64,000 nt of DNA, from assembly GCF_947250635.1 (NCBI RefSeq), contig NZ_OX366335.1, positions 1,116,001 to 1,180,000 on the forward strand. The letters are read 5' to 3'. The DNA is from Wolbachia endosymbiont (group B) of Parapoynx stratiotata. Its GTDB lineage: Bacteria; Pseudomonadota; Alphaproteobacteria; Rickettsiales; Anaplasmataceae. The notes beneath the pieces were generated by a model. That model worked only from the letters and a program-made list of their open reading frames with translations. It was not told where the DNA came from and did no database searches. How positions within the stretch are numbered: position 1 is the first letter of the stretch; each line of letters opens with the position of its first letter. The translations under genes and the position numbers were made by a program. This document shows positions 29,201 through 35,662 of this stretch, piece by piece.

Positions 29201-30642
29201 ATTTGTTGATTATCCCACTCGCCAACTAGTTCGATAAATTCCTCCATCAAAGGAGCTGGTGGTTGTTTAATAGGTTGTACTTCGGTTTTAAACGGTTCCG
29301 CGTCATCTAAATTTAACCCAACAGCAATGGCATTATCTGCATTGGTTAAAATCCTCATCTTATTTGGTCTAAAACCTTTTATATAATCTTTAGCTTGCTC
29401 AAGTGCATCACTTGGATCAACTTGTCCTTCAGTTCCAGCCTTGAGTTCAATAAGAATTGGAACTGAATCAATAGCACGATTAGGCCCACGAACAAGCAAA
29501 ACAATATCAGCGTAACCTCCACCAGCAAATTGTTCCAAATAGAGTTTGGTATTATCACGATATCGAAAATTATCGAATATTCCTGCTACAAAGCCATGTT
29601 GAGCAGCTTCACGAGCCTTAATGCCATAAACATTAGCTTGTAAGTCTAAATTGGTATGAATTTTTTTAATATAATTTAGAATGGCTTTAAGATTTTCCTG
29701 AACTTGATCTATTTCTGCATCTGGGTTAGCAAGCTTTTCAATATAACTTTCTAAATAAACAGACTTACCCAACCTTTTTGTCACTTCCTGAAACTTCACT
29801 ATAGGCTCGATGGGTTGATCTACAATCTTCTTTTTACTTTCTACCTTAATGTTTATTTTTTCATCTTCTCCATCACTCTTTAAGGTATATCCTTTTGCTG
29901 ACGTGATTCTTGATAACTCCTTTCTAACATCATCACTAAGATCTTTACCTGACTTATCTAAAAACTGCTTGATTTCATCAAAAAATTTATTTTTAAATGC
30001 ATTATTACCTTTTAATTCATCAGGACCAATTTGTATCGTTTGAGTATTTCCATATACATCCTTAGCTTTACACTTCAATACGTTATTCCTCAAGTATAAA
30101 TATAACTTCTTCGATTTAACATCTTTATCTGACTTCGATCTGCTTTTTACTAACTCATACTTATCTTTTAAAATTTTTATTACATCAATTTGAAGCTTAT
30201 GCGCATCTGATTTAGTATAATCTCTACCCATCACATTCTTCCACTCACCTGTGGTGAATTCGAAATTCTTAGTATTTGTTTGTTTAGAATGTTGAGCTTC
30301 TATATCTTCAGTGAAAATAAAAACATGTATTTTGGATTCTGTTTCTGCTACAACTTTTAAAGTTCTCGCCCCCTCAAAACGAAAGTGCAATTTCTTTATG
30401 CCTAACTTGTCATTAAGTTTAGTATCTAATACACTGGAAAAAGAACCTAAAAATCGATGAGGAAAAAAGCCAGGCTTTTCACTAGAATGTAAATAAGATT
30501 GTATTTGATCAACCAACGACTGATATCTTGCTTCAAAAGATTTATCCAGTGAATCAGAAGTTGAAGAATCTACTTTCCCAAAAAGTAACTCCATTAGCTC
30601 GAAATCTTGTGGTTTTTCTTGCTGTTGATCGTTATTAACCAT
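17257..30642 (-). CDS. cifB: giant CifB-like toxin (type V cytoplasmic incompatibility factor B-like)
   Basis: 4461 residues in one uninterrupted frame. Order of domains: 1-340 CifB-like N-terminal region; PD-(D/E)XK domain 1 with D379 and E399-L-K401 followed by a conserved Gln helix; PD-(D/E)XK domain 2 with D752 and E774-F-K776; a Ulp1/C48 deubiquitinase-like domain with H955-W956, D974 and C1009 in DGYNCGLWALE; a basic RSRRS site near 1090; a TcdA/TcdB-pore-like hydrophobic region about 1120-1400 with long Gly/Ala helices; a beta-rich region about 1430-2300 with an RTX-like MFARGGGGSDVYF near 1885; four ankyrin repeats about 2361-2485; three 47-residue beta-trefoil-like repeats about 2668-2826; RKRRS; a second ankyrin array about 3165-4200; a polybasic RRRRHHH near 4215; and a latrotoxin-type C-terminal domain about 4248-4461. 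In known Cif pairs the B protein, delivered to the host, causes embryonic lethality. A GGGGG ribosome binding site (30649-30653) lies six bases before the ATG. It follows the cifA-like gene by 101 bp. The type V assignment and the pore-region homology are inferred by eye. Confidence 0.85.
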   Translation of the reverse strand: MVNNDQQQEKPQDFELMELLFGKVDSSTSDSLDKSFEARYQSLVDQIQSYLHSSEKPGFFPHRFLGSFSSVLDTKLNDKLGIKKLHFRFEGARTLKVVAETESKIHVFIFTEDIEAQHSKQTNTKNFEFTTGEWKNVMGRDYTKSDAHKLQIDVIKILKDKYELVKSRSKSDKDVKSKKLYLYLRNNVLKCKAKDVYGNTQTIQIGPDELKGNNAFKNKFFDEIKQFLDKSGKDLSDDVRKELSRITSAKGYTLKSDGEDEKINIKVESKKKIVDQPIEPIVKFQEVTKRLGKSVYLESYIEKLANPDAEIDQVQENLKAILNYIKKIHTNLDLQANVYGIKAREAAQHGFVAGIFDNFRYRDNTKLYLEQFAGGGYADIVLLVRGPNRAIDSVPILIELKAGTEGQVDPSDALEQAKDYIKGFRPNKMRILTNADNAIAVGLNLDDAEPFKTEVQPIKQPPAPLMEEFIELVGEWDNQQISEEDFKQEITDLLSSEYHTFPANKETKDHYYFSRDILGQSILINKIGQDQSNIKKYIYSYGEYPLDWSGGTEYTLSKSPVMTLIFVQGNEGQENTAFIFHIRESNTKEFYADKKIPVLNIPEIGRVGNVIEIKMSLKKYETGLSFEDLFEIEQISKYESSGNDQQFTDGKFIEIPNSDELKAKFDQAITSQHASDGEGSLQAYKVLLTEVADTIYPIKDLITNEARLQAVLNGLLSSYSDLKLKETSTKQQDSAKTVIIPEFQVGAGGRVDMVIQGIGPSPQGTKEYTPIALEFKLIDKNLDEEGMKKEVDKLTKEQNVRYAKGAALKAITDSDKMFFMGVVVNMKAKDKNSLILTSDEFVSAIVVHSSIDIAKRKHLEEIQEVTQRLKNIGIQEENLRTLESATAEKDYHYWLQQHDIADIARIKYDYGIDTLFEIVGSPEHIVNQLQQFQDRVTTRGERRPLTLIVNLDNNHWVTLVISHQNGQYNGYYVDSLGNNVPDNIRQVLQQAQITVNDVSVIQQRDGYNCGLWALENARDINTVLQGNRLSNIPDEIRNHLRIQRRENHFIRMREGISNTLSIDPQRIANLEAVLAGTQQPKFDLNSCVGGGRSRRSINPCLFSKGDVEEFSKGKVDGNNVDKIIVDSEKFLTYVKNSQDEAKNAQLVEFVRNKNIEGDYKYLVDKVIEDQGYERYVQNERIKDLHGDIVHQESSLTKNLKLKSRLMNAAGGIQLIRGIHGAIVSCKDGTATDCGLNLGGIGWSFASQPIENVMVKITPRVVTSAEKVVGKVIPGALGEQTKFAIRVAGVKFGSTIAKGTAGALTGVFDIVDIGMSASNLVDCKKRENSDNPCGEKEIRDNIASISFSGVSFVSGVALTAASMPVVGIAVGFGLMVGCGIYSGVSNIVEYKKKYDTTHGENWSIFWRTLLFQPMAADVQHLAARKDIVNSLAKQVWKALNNAPNSVIAYGVGLGKVSGNTLRPDYATIMMNRKNANTKNLSRVVPDYIKGANMLCLPQITNQDYEKGIKSSVKSAVYYCENAMVINQGGRVNVAQKDKTIVYDLQNVNRGTIVGSNEWHNNFLIGSGTAEITGGNNVVNRFVLVNNPSFSGKMIGGSNSINILDLSQLAENKVTGVIDYRFKPSASGSLKARVNGRWLINDQIDNNGIFNYYYVGRKNKVDEISCMGYSEHFTGTDDRDVIIDSGGGSNNNEKDVVESCKKVIISPYTRVKGRKSNYTFYVKTADYKGRGLYSEIDVDGTGTVSFPEFDLLSDCDQITYSKNSNTLSLKINFGQNNQFTLDIKNYVERSSNKPYFVLIDKNGSNIVPKIERSDSSTIKITSFELHSEHSLDNFDDVASHYKKILNNNKDYKVFSVIRDRVQNHGNSAVPHMVFGSLEDDVINFDQGTMFARGGGGSDVYFISNDINSREVKIDNNSSDKKLDTLFMSAVEKDFSIQQCDLYLKYNNSNIRVKNYFQDPNYRHLIVMNKKGETFIPNIQSMFCSPSSSGKGKLVPFFHSTQAQNMFVLPKDFQDDHVVIDSRLEDIEKYKDKDDLLLIRESEIPFIIRIEGFYTNRNKWKNISYSLWNNNDLFLSSGLLENVDNVVEYKDKLRGDYERIVKEYIEDFSDSTSIIQHNQKLEKNISISVGQDEERIGVMVLKNITPDQVEVSSSGTDLIFRDKKSNHTINMNNWNNSESYRISTLEFDLGLEPITLRRLDRFSLSEVRKIQALIDKASENYQNRSKYTPKVENDFKCLISVDDFERENRDSAHQCLGFPSLQDRVSFTESSCNLEQIEELKNKTPSSNQILTLLEKLENDLLLNGYDSDIIDQCNKRMITSGLGVLKPLVSTAVYEGKEDEVKVLLDKAAKKSTADVEHKNQCSQNWTALNYAVYNGNVKLSKSVFKSFLEKKGDINALTSCNDDNWALLHYAVHYSNFDMVSFLVDKGANIEIRSKEGQTPLHLAVEEAKQNIINLLLDRGADIEAKNNDGRTPLYLAAYNNDSGVIELLCNRIKTKSNDASKMIKQVGFLKKEVVNQANIPSNAKRLVESCISSLRDSIKSAAKKVLKEGILHSRSASTIELIDKVYNFDERLFNEAIKEAVNDTYAGVGIEGILRFIRSHHYIGQFIPGYIAAFDKIPKNDGAMFKLAYSIRETMTTPSVNSEEKSDLEKLKNKLPESVRNAVFSSEICIKNVEYGRYLYSPNNDCMYHLNKCDRDRRYVFTWPSNGNSDQFKWKVELNGDNVYLKNVEYGRYLYSPNDDCTYHLNDCDRGRRYAFTWPSNSNSDKFKWKVEPNGDNVYLKNVEYGRYLYSPNSASTFQVDNNRRYVFTWPSNEEGGQFKWKIENCGSTRKRRSIRELNGYNQTAVDYQLILTEENSQQIASRISAIVEDVERHTFLNQSKNKLYLDSYLNNRGRSNAADSMRRDVCNELNASERRNIVLSGNDVCAITSGYETLDIENFPIQEVVINDDVNGKKSLRSTLDLHQLVQQINRDLSIKPIPTVIKGKSDLLIKLSISATGLQQDVITVRLKDALVNKWYKKLQIIFDNAPMEIDDSLGLKSSFFISDEKIIVVTPQDVEEKNKLIISKKAGQYTYLHDKYDLIVTNAFNADIEASELCIIHFKDFYKELKMETLSIKFADKEILLSNEIDKIRNSDSIDELNNVSSIINSQKNSIPLEAPNSGDINAQGKLGRTSLHLASGAGEWDKAKLLLDRGANTEIQDEFGYTPIFLATQSGKCSIVKLLLDRGANIDAQDKEGKTLLHFAASGNNLDMVQFLLDRGASIEVQDGRDWTPILYAAQSGKWGVVKLLVSNGAKFNNEITYQGTPLHFAAQEGNLDIAQFLLDEGADIESQDDHNRKPLHLAVEAGRLNVVKLLLDRGASVNAKDENNKTPLDLATKGDMIEILKKAELDQGLLINARDGNLDKVKDLIAQGANLEAKDNNDNTPLHNACNNGHFNVAKYLIEKGASLKAKNKDNKTPLELVEQKGYTDIVEILKQTQLNLDRELLIAVEKEDLGKVRDNIRRGANVNAQSRLGWVSVFWAIQKDNLNIVKLLINNGADINAKDNESWMPLHWAVQLGSLDVVKYLVERGANINALTADGRTPLDLAAQKNRVNVIEFLKKAQLDLDKELLTAVQDGDLNKVEGLANQGAGLNTKGSNDWTLLHFAVFSNKFDIVKFLLDKNANIKAKDVYGNTPLHVAAQYDSKLEIVEFLLDRNASGINDVNNNGSTPLHLAIQGNKPSTVKLLLNKGANINAKDKDGKTPLDLAVQEGYTDIIQIIEQVQSDLDKELLTAVQNGDLNKVKSLISRNANVNTRDKYSWTPLHWAAYKGHLEVAEFLVKKGADINAADKGPYGKKSIHVAAENNSKDIIEFFLSKGVSINDTDKQGYTPLHYAAWRGRLEVAKFLIEEYANSIFKYNNGSTLPCNASLGNHLDIIKCSMGEKNILEIRDNSGRVPLHCAASNGKLDIVKYFIDEEKVDVNVKDNNDDTPLHLATGYLDVVKYLISKGANINAKCKAGKTPLDIAAYQKLSDVVEYLKQTQLDLDKKLLIAAKGGDLNKAIDLISKGANVNVKDNNDDTPLHLAVGYLDVVKYLISKGANINAKCKAGKTPLDIAAYQKLSDVVEYLKQTQLDLDKKLLIAAKGGDLNKAIDLISKGANVNDTDTQGHTPLHWASWSGHLDVVEYLIVKGANINAKCNADGTPLDIARSEGHNDIVEYLKEKLKEEREKPVQRRRRHHHGDHARHHISRKPLAINQPEIAASSGTRPSSWINVFGWIRSSVSGLLGSRAALPEKTFTQSSISQISPPIDVNGTIMLLDLLIRKVTGQKYISTVGQSISPLEAQGYALNITKEFEKVVEQAGLKSGVSMHRLNIDFVGMHKEITGKIMGGKFNEISGILKSYVEKACPDEEAGKLNPKKFDKFIAQFNKGLLNQSIEQILHNRDGRLEVDDAKQMSLEPQSYLSNASVQGHLTRNKVKLIS
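18222..18761 (-). repeat. 270-bp near-identical tandem duplication in the ankyrin array
   Basis: Two adjacent copies (about 18222-18491 and 18492-18761) encode nearly the same 90 residues each (from YLDVVKYLISKGANINAKC onward). The 270-bp period keeps the frame. The near identity, unlike the divergent neighbouring repeats, indicates a recent duplication by slippage or unequal exchange. Confidence 0.85.
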
Positions 30643-30743
30643 AACTAGCCCCCGATTTTAACCCTTTACAAATTTTATCCTCACTAAGCTCTTTGCATGC
30701 TTTCGTTTAAGTCTAAGTAACTGAATTTTCCAAAAGAGAAACT

Positions 30744-31982
30744 CTACACTTCGCCTCTAACACCACTTACCTTCTGCTGTATAGTTTCTACATCTAATGA
30801 TGAACTTGGTAACTGAGTATCACCTGCCCCACGATGCAATTGCGTGTTTCTAACTCTCATAAACAGCTCATATTCTGATTTATCTTCTTCCATAATAGAG
30901 TACATTTGCTCTTGGCTAAGGGAGTTAACAATTTCAGATAATATTTTAACAGCTTTATTTCCCTTAATAAGAGAAGCAACCAAATCTCTGGTTGATGAGA
31001 GTTGTTCGCTTAGCTTATTTAAATAGTGTTGTTTATGAGACTCAAAGCCAGGACTATTCCACATAGAGGTAAGCATATCACTACCAGATTTGATAAAATT
31101 ATCATCTGGTGCAGAAACAAGCGAGTTTAATGCCGAAAACATTGATGTACTATAAGCTTCAGGAGATAAATCTTCTGGCTTTAAATGTTCAAATAGCTTT
31201 CTAGCATTTTCGAAAGAATGGTTTCTTCTTAATATACTTAAAGTATAATAACACCCATGTTGTTTAAAATCCCTTTTCAATAACTCATGATACTTATCTT
31301 CATGAAGGTAACGTAGACAGAAATCAACCATACCAACATCGTCAGTGGAAAAACGCCCTTTATTATATGCTACCTCCATTAATAAATCTTCTTTCCTTTT
31401 TGGGGATACAGAACCAATTGACTGTAACTTATTCCAGAAGAATTCCAAAGCTTCAACATGCTTTTCCAGCATTGCACATTTAAAAGCGTAAACGTATGGA
31501 TGCTCATTATTTAATTCTAACTGATGTTCCTGGTTATTCATAGCATGTGACCAGTAGACCATTAAAGCCCCGTTATCACATCCCTTAACTAAACTCTCTA
31601 CTGGCTTATTACCTAATGTTAATTTAAATTCCTCAAAAATAGCTCTTATCTCGTCTTCAAAACAACACCAGCAGGCAATTCTGTAACGGTCAAAGGAATC
31701 AAGAAGAGATTTCTGTTCATCTTCAGTTTTCAAGTCTAACAATTTTTTCCCTAGTGCATACCTATCGAGTTTAATATAACCTAAGGTATCATCGGCTTTC
31801 CAACAAATTTCGCTTTCTAGAATTTTCTTTAAAAAAGGTGGTAGTATTATGCTATTCCATCTACTAAATAGTCCCTGATATGCAATACAATATCTCTTAA
31901 TCTCTAACCCTTTAAACCCTTTATGAGGATCATCTTCTTTGATAGACGTTAGTAATATCTTTTGTACATCTTCGTAATCCAT
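30744..31982 (-). CDS. cifA: CifA-like protein (cytoplasmic incompatibility factor A homologue)
   Basis: 412 residues, helical, no signal peptide. By recall, three CifA/CidA blocks match. C60-W61 then LDRYALG at 72-78 corresponds to the family CW...LDxxALG. YRIACWCCFEDEI at 100-112 corresponds to YxxACxxCxxDxI. A block near 225 (VDFCLRYLHEDKYHELL) corresponds to LDFCVNKIVDKDTLLQKL. CifA proteins rescue, and in some systems help cause, cytoplasmic incompatibility and bind CifB. The length is shorter than type I CifA (about 490). The position just upstream of a nuclease/deubiquitinase giant gene in the same direction is the canonical cifA-cifB order. The ribosome binding site is an unusual AGGGGGT (31987-31993) a few bases from the ATG. 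The C-terminal 30 residues look disordered. Confidence 0.82.
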   Translation of the reverse strand: MDYEDVQKILLTSIKEDDPHKGFKGLEIKRYCIAYQGLFSRWNSIILPPFLKKILESEICWKADDTLGYIKLDRYALGKKLLDLKTEDEQKSLLDSFDRYRIACWCCFEDEIRAIFEEFKLTLGNKPVESLVKGCDNGALMVYWSHAMNNQEHQLELNNEHPYVYAFKCAMLEKHVEALEFFWNKLQSIGSVSPKRKEDLLMEVAYNKGRFSTDDVGMVDFCLRYLHEDKYHELLKRDFKQHGCYYTLSILRRNHSFENARKLFEHLKPEDLSPEAYSTSMFSALNSLVSAPDDNFIKSGSDMLTSMWNSPGFESHKQHYLNKLSEQLSSTRDLVASLIKGNKAVKILSEIVNSLSQEQMYSIMEEDKSEYELFMRVRNTQLHRGAGDTQLPSSSLDVETIQQKVSGVRGEV

Positions 31983-32351
31983 ACTTACCCCCTAACAAGA
32001 TTTAATATATTTTAGGCATATTGCTCTACCTTTAAAACTTTGTCAATTACTATTTTAGAAAAATTTTCTAACCTAAAGTGGTTTTTAGTAAAAGGCTCTT
32101 AATAGGCTTAATATACGATCTTTTGTTCATTTTTTAATTCTGTTTTTTATAAGTCTACCTTAGTGATTATTCTAAAATAAACTAGTATTAATTTAGCAAA
32201 ATATATTATTAAGATCTCAAGTAAAATAACCATTTTCAGCACTAAAAACGAAGGGCGGTGAGAAGTGTTTTTCTTGGGATGGCATGGTCTACCAAATGAT
32301 ACATACGAACTTTTTTATATTCTGACTTTGCTATACGCTAAAACTAGCCAT

Positions 32352-32470
32352 ATTAGCCCATTTCATCCATATCTACATACGAACTGTTTTGCCTAAGCTT
32401 ATTGAAATAATTTAAATCTTCTATTTTTATAACCTTATTTTTACGCTGCTTGTTCTCAAAAATATACGAT
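32352..32470 (-). pseudogene. possible IS630-type transposase remnant
   Basis: Minus-strand reading gives an open stretch of about 38 residues including KQRKNKVIKIEDLNYFNKL and then YVDMDEMG before a stop. The last part resembles the D-E-x-G catalytic segment of IS630/Tc1-type transposases. Downstream the frame is broken. Weak evidence. Confidence 0.3.
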
Positions 32471-32665
32471 CTTTTTTGCAATTTCAGAAGAGTCAATAAT
32501 TCAATTCCTTATAACACTAATTAGTATGGTCTTTTCATTAAATTTATCCTCTCAAAAAGACAGTGCTTTATTCACCTGCTTTAATGGTATTATAATATTT
32601 TACACCTAAACCTACTCTATAAAAATTCACAATACGAATTAGTAAATAGATTATATTCAAATTGA

Positions 32666-32694
32666 TTGTATTTATGATATATAGCGCATACAAT
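32666..32694 (+). promoter_or_regulatory. candidate promoter for the coiled-coil repeat gene
   Basis: TTGTAT (32666-32671), 17-bp spacer, TACAAT (32689-32694), 35 bp before the chosen ATG at 32729. Confidence 0.5.
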
Positions 32695-32728
32695 ATATTA
32701 CTTGTTTATTTTAGTAGGGGGTATAGGT

Positions 32729-35341
32729 ATGTTTAGTTTAAAGCAGGTAGTACAATATAATTTATTTGGTAGTAACGACCTTGAAGGCAATTCATCTTGT
32801 GAATTTGAAGATTTTCCTGAAGAGGTATTTGAGATTAGCAATGAAGAAAATCAAGCAATAGATAGTTTGAAAAGTAAAATAGAAAATCTACAACAAGAAA
32901 ATTTTGATCTTAAAAAAAATGTAGAGTTACAAAAACACTATAAGAAAAGAGTAGAAGAGTATTACGAAGAAGTAAGTGAACTTACCAGAGAAATGCAAAC
33001 CCTAGAAGGGAAAATTAAAAGGCTTGAAGTTGAATTACAAAGAAGGACGAGAAATTTAACTGAAAATGATCAAGACATCGAACAGCTAAAAAAGAAAATA
33101 GAAATATTATTATTAGAAACTCAGAACAAAAGTGATATAATTAAGAACTTAAATAATCAATTAAAAGAGGCAAAGAATGAAATTCAGTTAACAGACAAAA
33201 TAAATGAAGAGTTACAGCAAAAACTGGTTTTGACTGAAGATGAGTTAAATAGAGTAAGAAAAGAAAGTACAGTGCTGATAAACAGTATAGAGGATTTGAA
33301 AGGTGATTATGAAAATCAGATATTAGAAAAAGAGAAGGAGCTTAATGATGTAAGAGATCAATTTTGTATTTATTTATCAGAGTATAAAGAACTATTTGCA
33401 GAATTCAATAGACTGCAGAAGGAAAACGAAAGTTTAAAACAGAAAAATTTCTATATTAGTAATGAAGTGTCTCTTGCAGATGAAATAAACAAAGAAAACG
33501 TAATAGAAGAAATAGCAAAGCTTCAGTTTGTACCTGAAGTGAAAATTAAACATATTATTGATAATAATGACCAAGAATCAACCTTACCAGATAGAGAAGC
33601 AGAAAATTATCGAACAAGTGAAGATAAAAACCTTGAAAATAATGATTTCGAGATTGGAGTATGGAATGAAGCTGACGATGAAAGTAGCGATGACCAGAAA
33701 TCAACCTGGCTATATGGAAAAACAGAAAATTGTCGAACAAGTGAAGATGAAAACCTTGAAAATAATGATTTCGAGATTGGAGTATGGAATGAAGCTGACG
33801 ATGAAAGTAGCGATGACCAGAAATCAACCTGGCTATATGGAAAAACAGAAAATTGTCGAACAAGTGAAGATGAAAACCTTGAAAATAATGATTTCGAGAT
33901 TGGAGTATGGAATGAAGCTGACGATGAAAGTAGCGATGACCAGAAATCAACCTGGCTATATGGAAAAACAGAAAATTGTCGAACAAGTGAAGATGAAAAC
34001 CTTGAAAATAATGATTTCGAGATTGGAGTATGGAATGAAGCTGACGATGAAAGTAGCGATGACCAGAAATCAACCTGGCTATATGGAAAAACAGAAAATT
34101 GTCGAACAAGTGAAGATGAAAACCTTGAAAATAATGATTTCCCAATTGAAGTATGGAACGAAACGGATAGTGAAAGTGACGATGACAACAATGTTAGCCC
34201 TTGCCCTGATTATGATGAAAGTTTTGGTAGGCGTTACAGTCAACTATTCTATGATGAAGCCATAATTCATAAAGAAAAAGATACTTTTGTTTTAATTCGT
34301 CAAAAAGATTCTTTTTCTTTAGCGAAAGTGAAACCGAATACAAGAGAAGAAGAAAAGTATGAAAGTATTTGGCAAAAAATAAATAAGATCCATGATTATC
34401 TGGATATTTTAGGTTACTCTGGTAGCGAAGAAGATTATGAGGAGTGCGAAAAAGAACTTGATAAAGTTATAAACGAAGCACTGAAACAAGGAATAATGTT
34501 CACTTTTCCATATAAATCTGATATGTCCTTGATAGATCGTATAGCTGACACATTCCCAAAGCTATATTTATCTGCTGACACTACTCGAATTTATGAGTTT
34601 TTACACAAGAAAAAAATATTTCAGATAATATCAGAAGGTGCATCTTTAAACAGATTTAGCGATGAAGAGCATGGAGATGTAGTAAACGTAATTTGTTCAG
34701 ATAAAGATACCTTAGGTCAGAGAAAAGCAAACCTTTCAAAGCTGAAGGAGTTAGCACTTGAAAGTATTATAAGTAAAAGTGAGCAAATTGATGAACATGA
34801 CTTTGAACTAGAAATAGATAATGGATATTTTTGTATAGATTACCCACAAAATAGTACTATTGAAGTTGCAAAGATATTCAATAATCAAAAAGCTAAAGAT
34901 TTAAATCTAAATATTGGTATAGTTCAAGTTGGAAAAAGTATAATTAGAGTTGAAAACATAGAAGGAAGGAGAAATTATACAGACATCTCAGGAGATATCA
35001 TTGAAATGTCTTTTACCACTGAAGTAGGAGAGATCAGTATTTATCTATGTCCTAATGAGAAAGATAGTAATAAAATAGAGGTGAGGCTTGTCGATGAAGT
35101 AAGATTTAACAAATTAGAGAATAAATCAAGTTTAGGGCTAAATTGTCTATTAGGGGGGAAAAGTGTTTTAACAGCTATAGAATATGGGTATTTTAAAAGA
35201 AATAGCAGCGTATTTGAAGAGTTAGATAAGGCTATTAAACAGTCAGATTATACAATAGAAAATCCATCTAGCTTTCTAGAGGGGGTTAATAAAAATCAAC
35301 TACTCAAAGTAAATGCAAGGAGATATGGTCCAGGATTATGA
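32729..35341 (+). CDS. coiled-coil protein with 41-residue tandem repeats and a novel C-terminal domain
   Basis: 870 residues from the ATG at 32729. A TTG at 32702 is also in frame, but AGGGGG at 32715-32721 fits the ATG as ribosome binding site. Residues about 45-270 form a long coiled coil (Leu/Glu/Lys heptads). Residues 280-484 are five tandem 41-residue acidic repeats containing CRTSEDENLENNDFEIGVW. Residues about 545-840 form a domain also found at the end of the split ankyrin protein (50856-52426); shared features include EVAKI, NYTD--G-I, LG-NCLLGG-SV and AI--GYFKR. I do not recognise that domain. No signal peptide or membrane segment. It sits divergent from cifA, so it may be a co-inherited host-directed effector. 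Alternative frames inside the repeats are shadows. Confidence 0.85.
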   Translation: MFSLKQVVQYNLFGSNDLEGNSSCEFEDFPEEVFEISNEENQAIDSLKSKIENLQQENFDLKKNVELQKHYKKRVEEYYEEVSELTREMQTLEGKIKRLEVELQRRTRNLTENDQDIEQLKKKIEILLLETQNKSDIIKNLNNQLKEAKNEIQLTDKINEELQQKLVLTEDELNRVRKESTVLINSIEDLKGDYENQILEKEKELNDVRDQFCIYLSEYKELFAEFNRLQKENESLKQKNFYISNEVSLADEINKENVIEEIAKLQFVPEVKIKHIIDNNDQESTLPDREAENYRTSEDKNLENNDFEIGVWNEADDESSDDQKSTWLYGKTENCRTSEDENLENNDFEIGVWNEADDESSDDQKSTWLYGKTENCRTSEDENLENNDFEIGVWNEADDESSDDQKSTWLYGKTENCRTSEDENLENNDFEIGVWNEADDESSDDQKSTWLYGKTENCRTSEDENLENNDFPIEVWNETDSESDDDNNVSPCPDYDESFGRRYSQLFYDEAIIHKEKDTFVLIRQKDSFSLAKVKPNTREEEKYESIWQKINKIHDYLDILGYSGSEEDYEECEKELDKVINEALKQGIMFTFPYKSDMSLIDRIADTFPKLYLSADTTRIYEFLHKKKIFQIISEGASLNRFSDEEHGDVVNVICSDKDTLGQRKANLSKLKELALESIISKSEQIDEHDFELEIDNGYFCIDYPQNSTIEVAKIFNNQKAKDLNLNIGIVQVGKSIIRVENIEGRRNYTDISGDIIEMSFTTEVGEISIYLCPNEKDSNKIEVRLVDEVRFNKLENKSSLGLNCLLGGKSVLTAIEYGYFKRNSSVFEELDKAIKQSDYTIENPSSFLEGVNKNQLLKVNARRYGPGL
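33566..34180 (+). repeat. five 123-bp tandem repeats
   Basis: Copies begin at 33566, 33689, 33812, 33935 and 34058. Copies 2-4 are essentially identical; the first is diverged in its first half and the fifth near its end. Each encodes 41 acidic residues. Because 123 is a multiple of 3 and lacks stops in several frames, long spurious ORFs appear on both strands. Confidence 0.95.
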
Positions 35342-35391
35342 TAATACAAATTATCTGCATTATACTAAAATGTAAAAACAAGAGGAGCGAA

Positions 35392-35466
35392 GATGCTTTT
35401 TAATTTAGAGCCAGGCAGTGTTGGTTATAGTGATAAACATAGGATAGGATTGGAACTATCAAAATA
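35392..35466 (+). CDS. tiny ORF with strong ribosome binding site, possible gene remnant
   Basis: A GAGGAGCG site six to eight bases before an ATG opens a 24-codon frame (MLFNLEPGSVGYSDKHRIGL...). It follows the coiled-coil gene by 50 bp and precedes IS debris. Either a real small peptide or the beginning of a disrupted gene; no family recognised. Confidence 0.25.
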
Positions 35467-35550
35467 AATGATAAAGAAAGAAGGAACTATAGCCCTTCTC
35501 ATAATAGTCCAAAAAGAGTAAGATATGGATTTATAGTAGTGAAGGTAAGG

Positions 35551-35613
35551 ATGCCAGTAGCATATAGTTATGACTTAAGGAAAAGGGTAATGGAAACGTT
35601 GGAGGTGGTGTAA
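35551..35613 (+). pseudogene. IS630-type transposase N-terminal fragment
   Basis: The frame MPVAYSYDLRKRVMETL is the typical start of IS630-family OrfA proteins. It stops after 20 codons and no continuation is evident. A remnant beside other IS debris. Confidence 0.5.
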
Positions 35614-35662
35614 CAAGCTTTTTGCCTACCATTTGTCTATTAAGCTTGGGAGTGTTAAATAA

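Larger units (their letters stand above)
31983..32728. other. divergent cifA / coiled-coil gene intergenic region
   Basis: About 745 bp of AT-rich DNA. It holds the cifA ribosome binding site, repeated ACATACGAACT boxes (about 32302 and 32374), a probable transposase remnant and the promoter at 32666-32694. It should carry regulatory sites for both transcription units; none beyond those named is clear. Confidence 0.4.

Noticed and set aside
33566..34180. CRISPR array
   Set aside because: Repeats are contiguous 123-bp coding units without spacers.
33555..34265. Long open frames on both strands across the 123-bp repeat block
   Set aside because: The repeat length is a multiple of three, so stop-free shadow frames repeat automatically; only the frame of the 870-aa gene has flanking coding sequence and a ribosome binding site.
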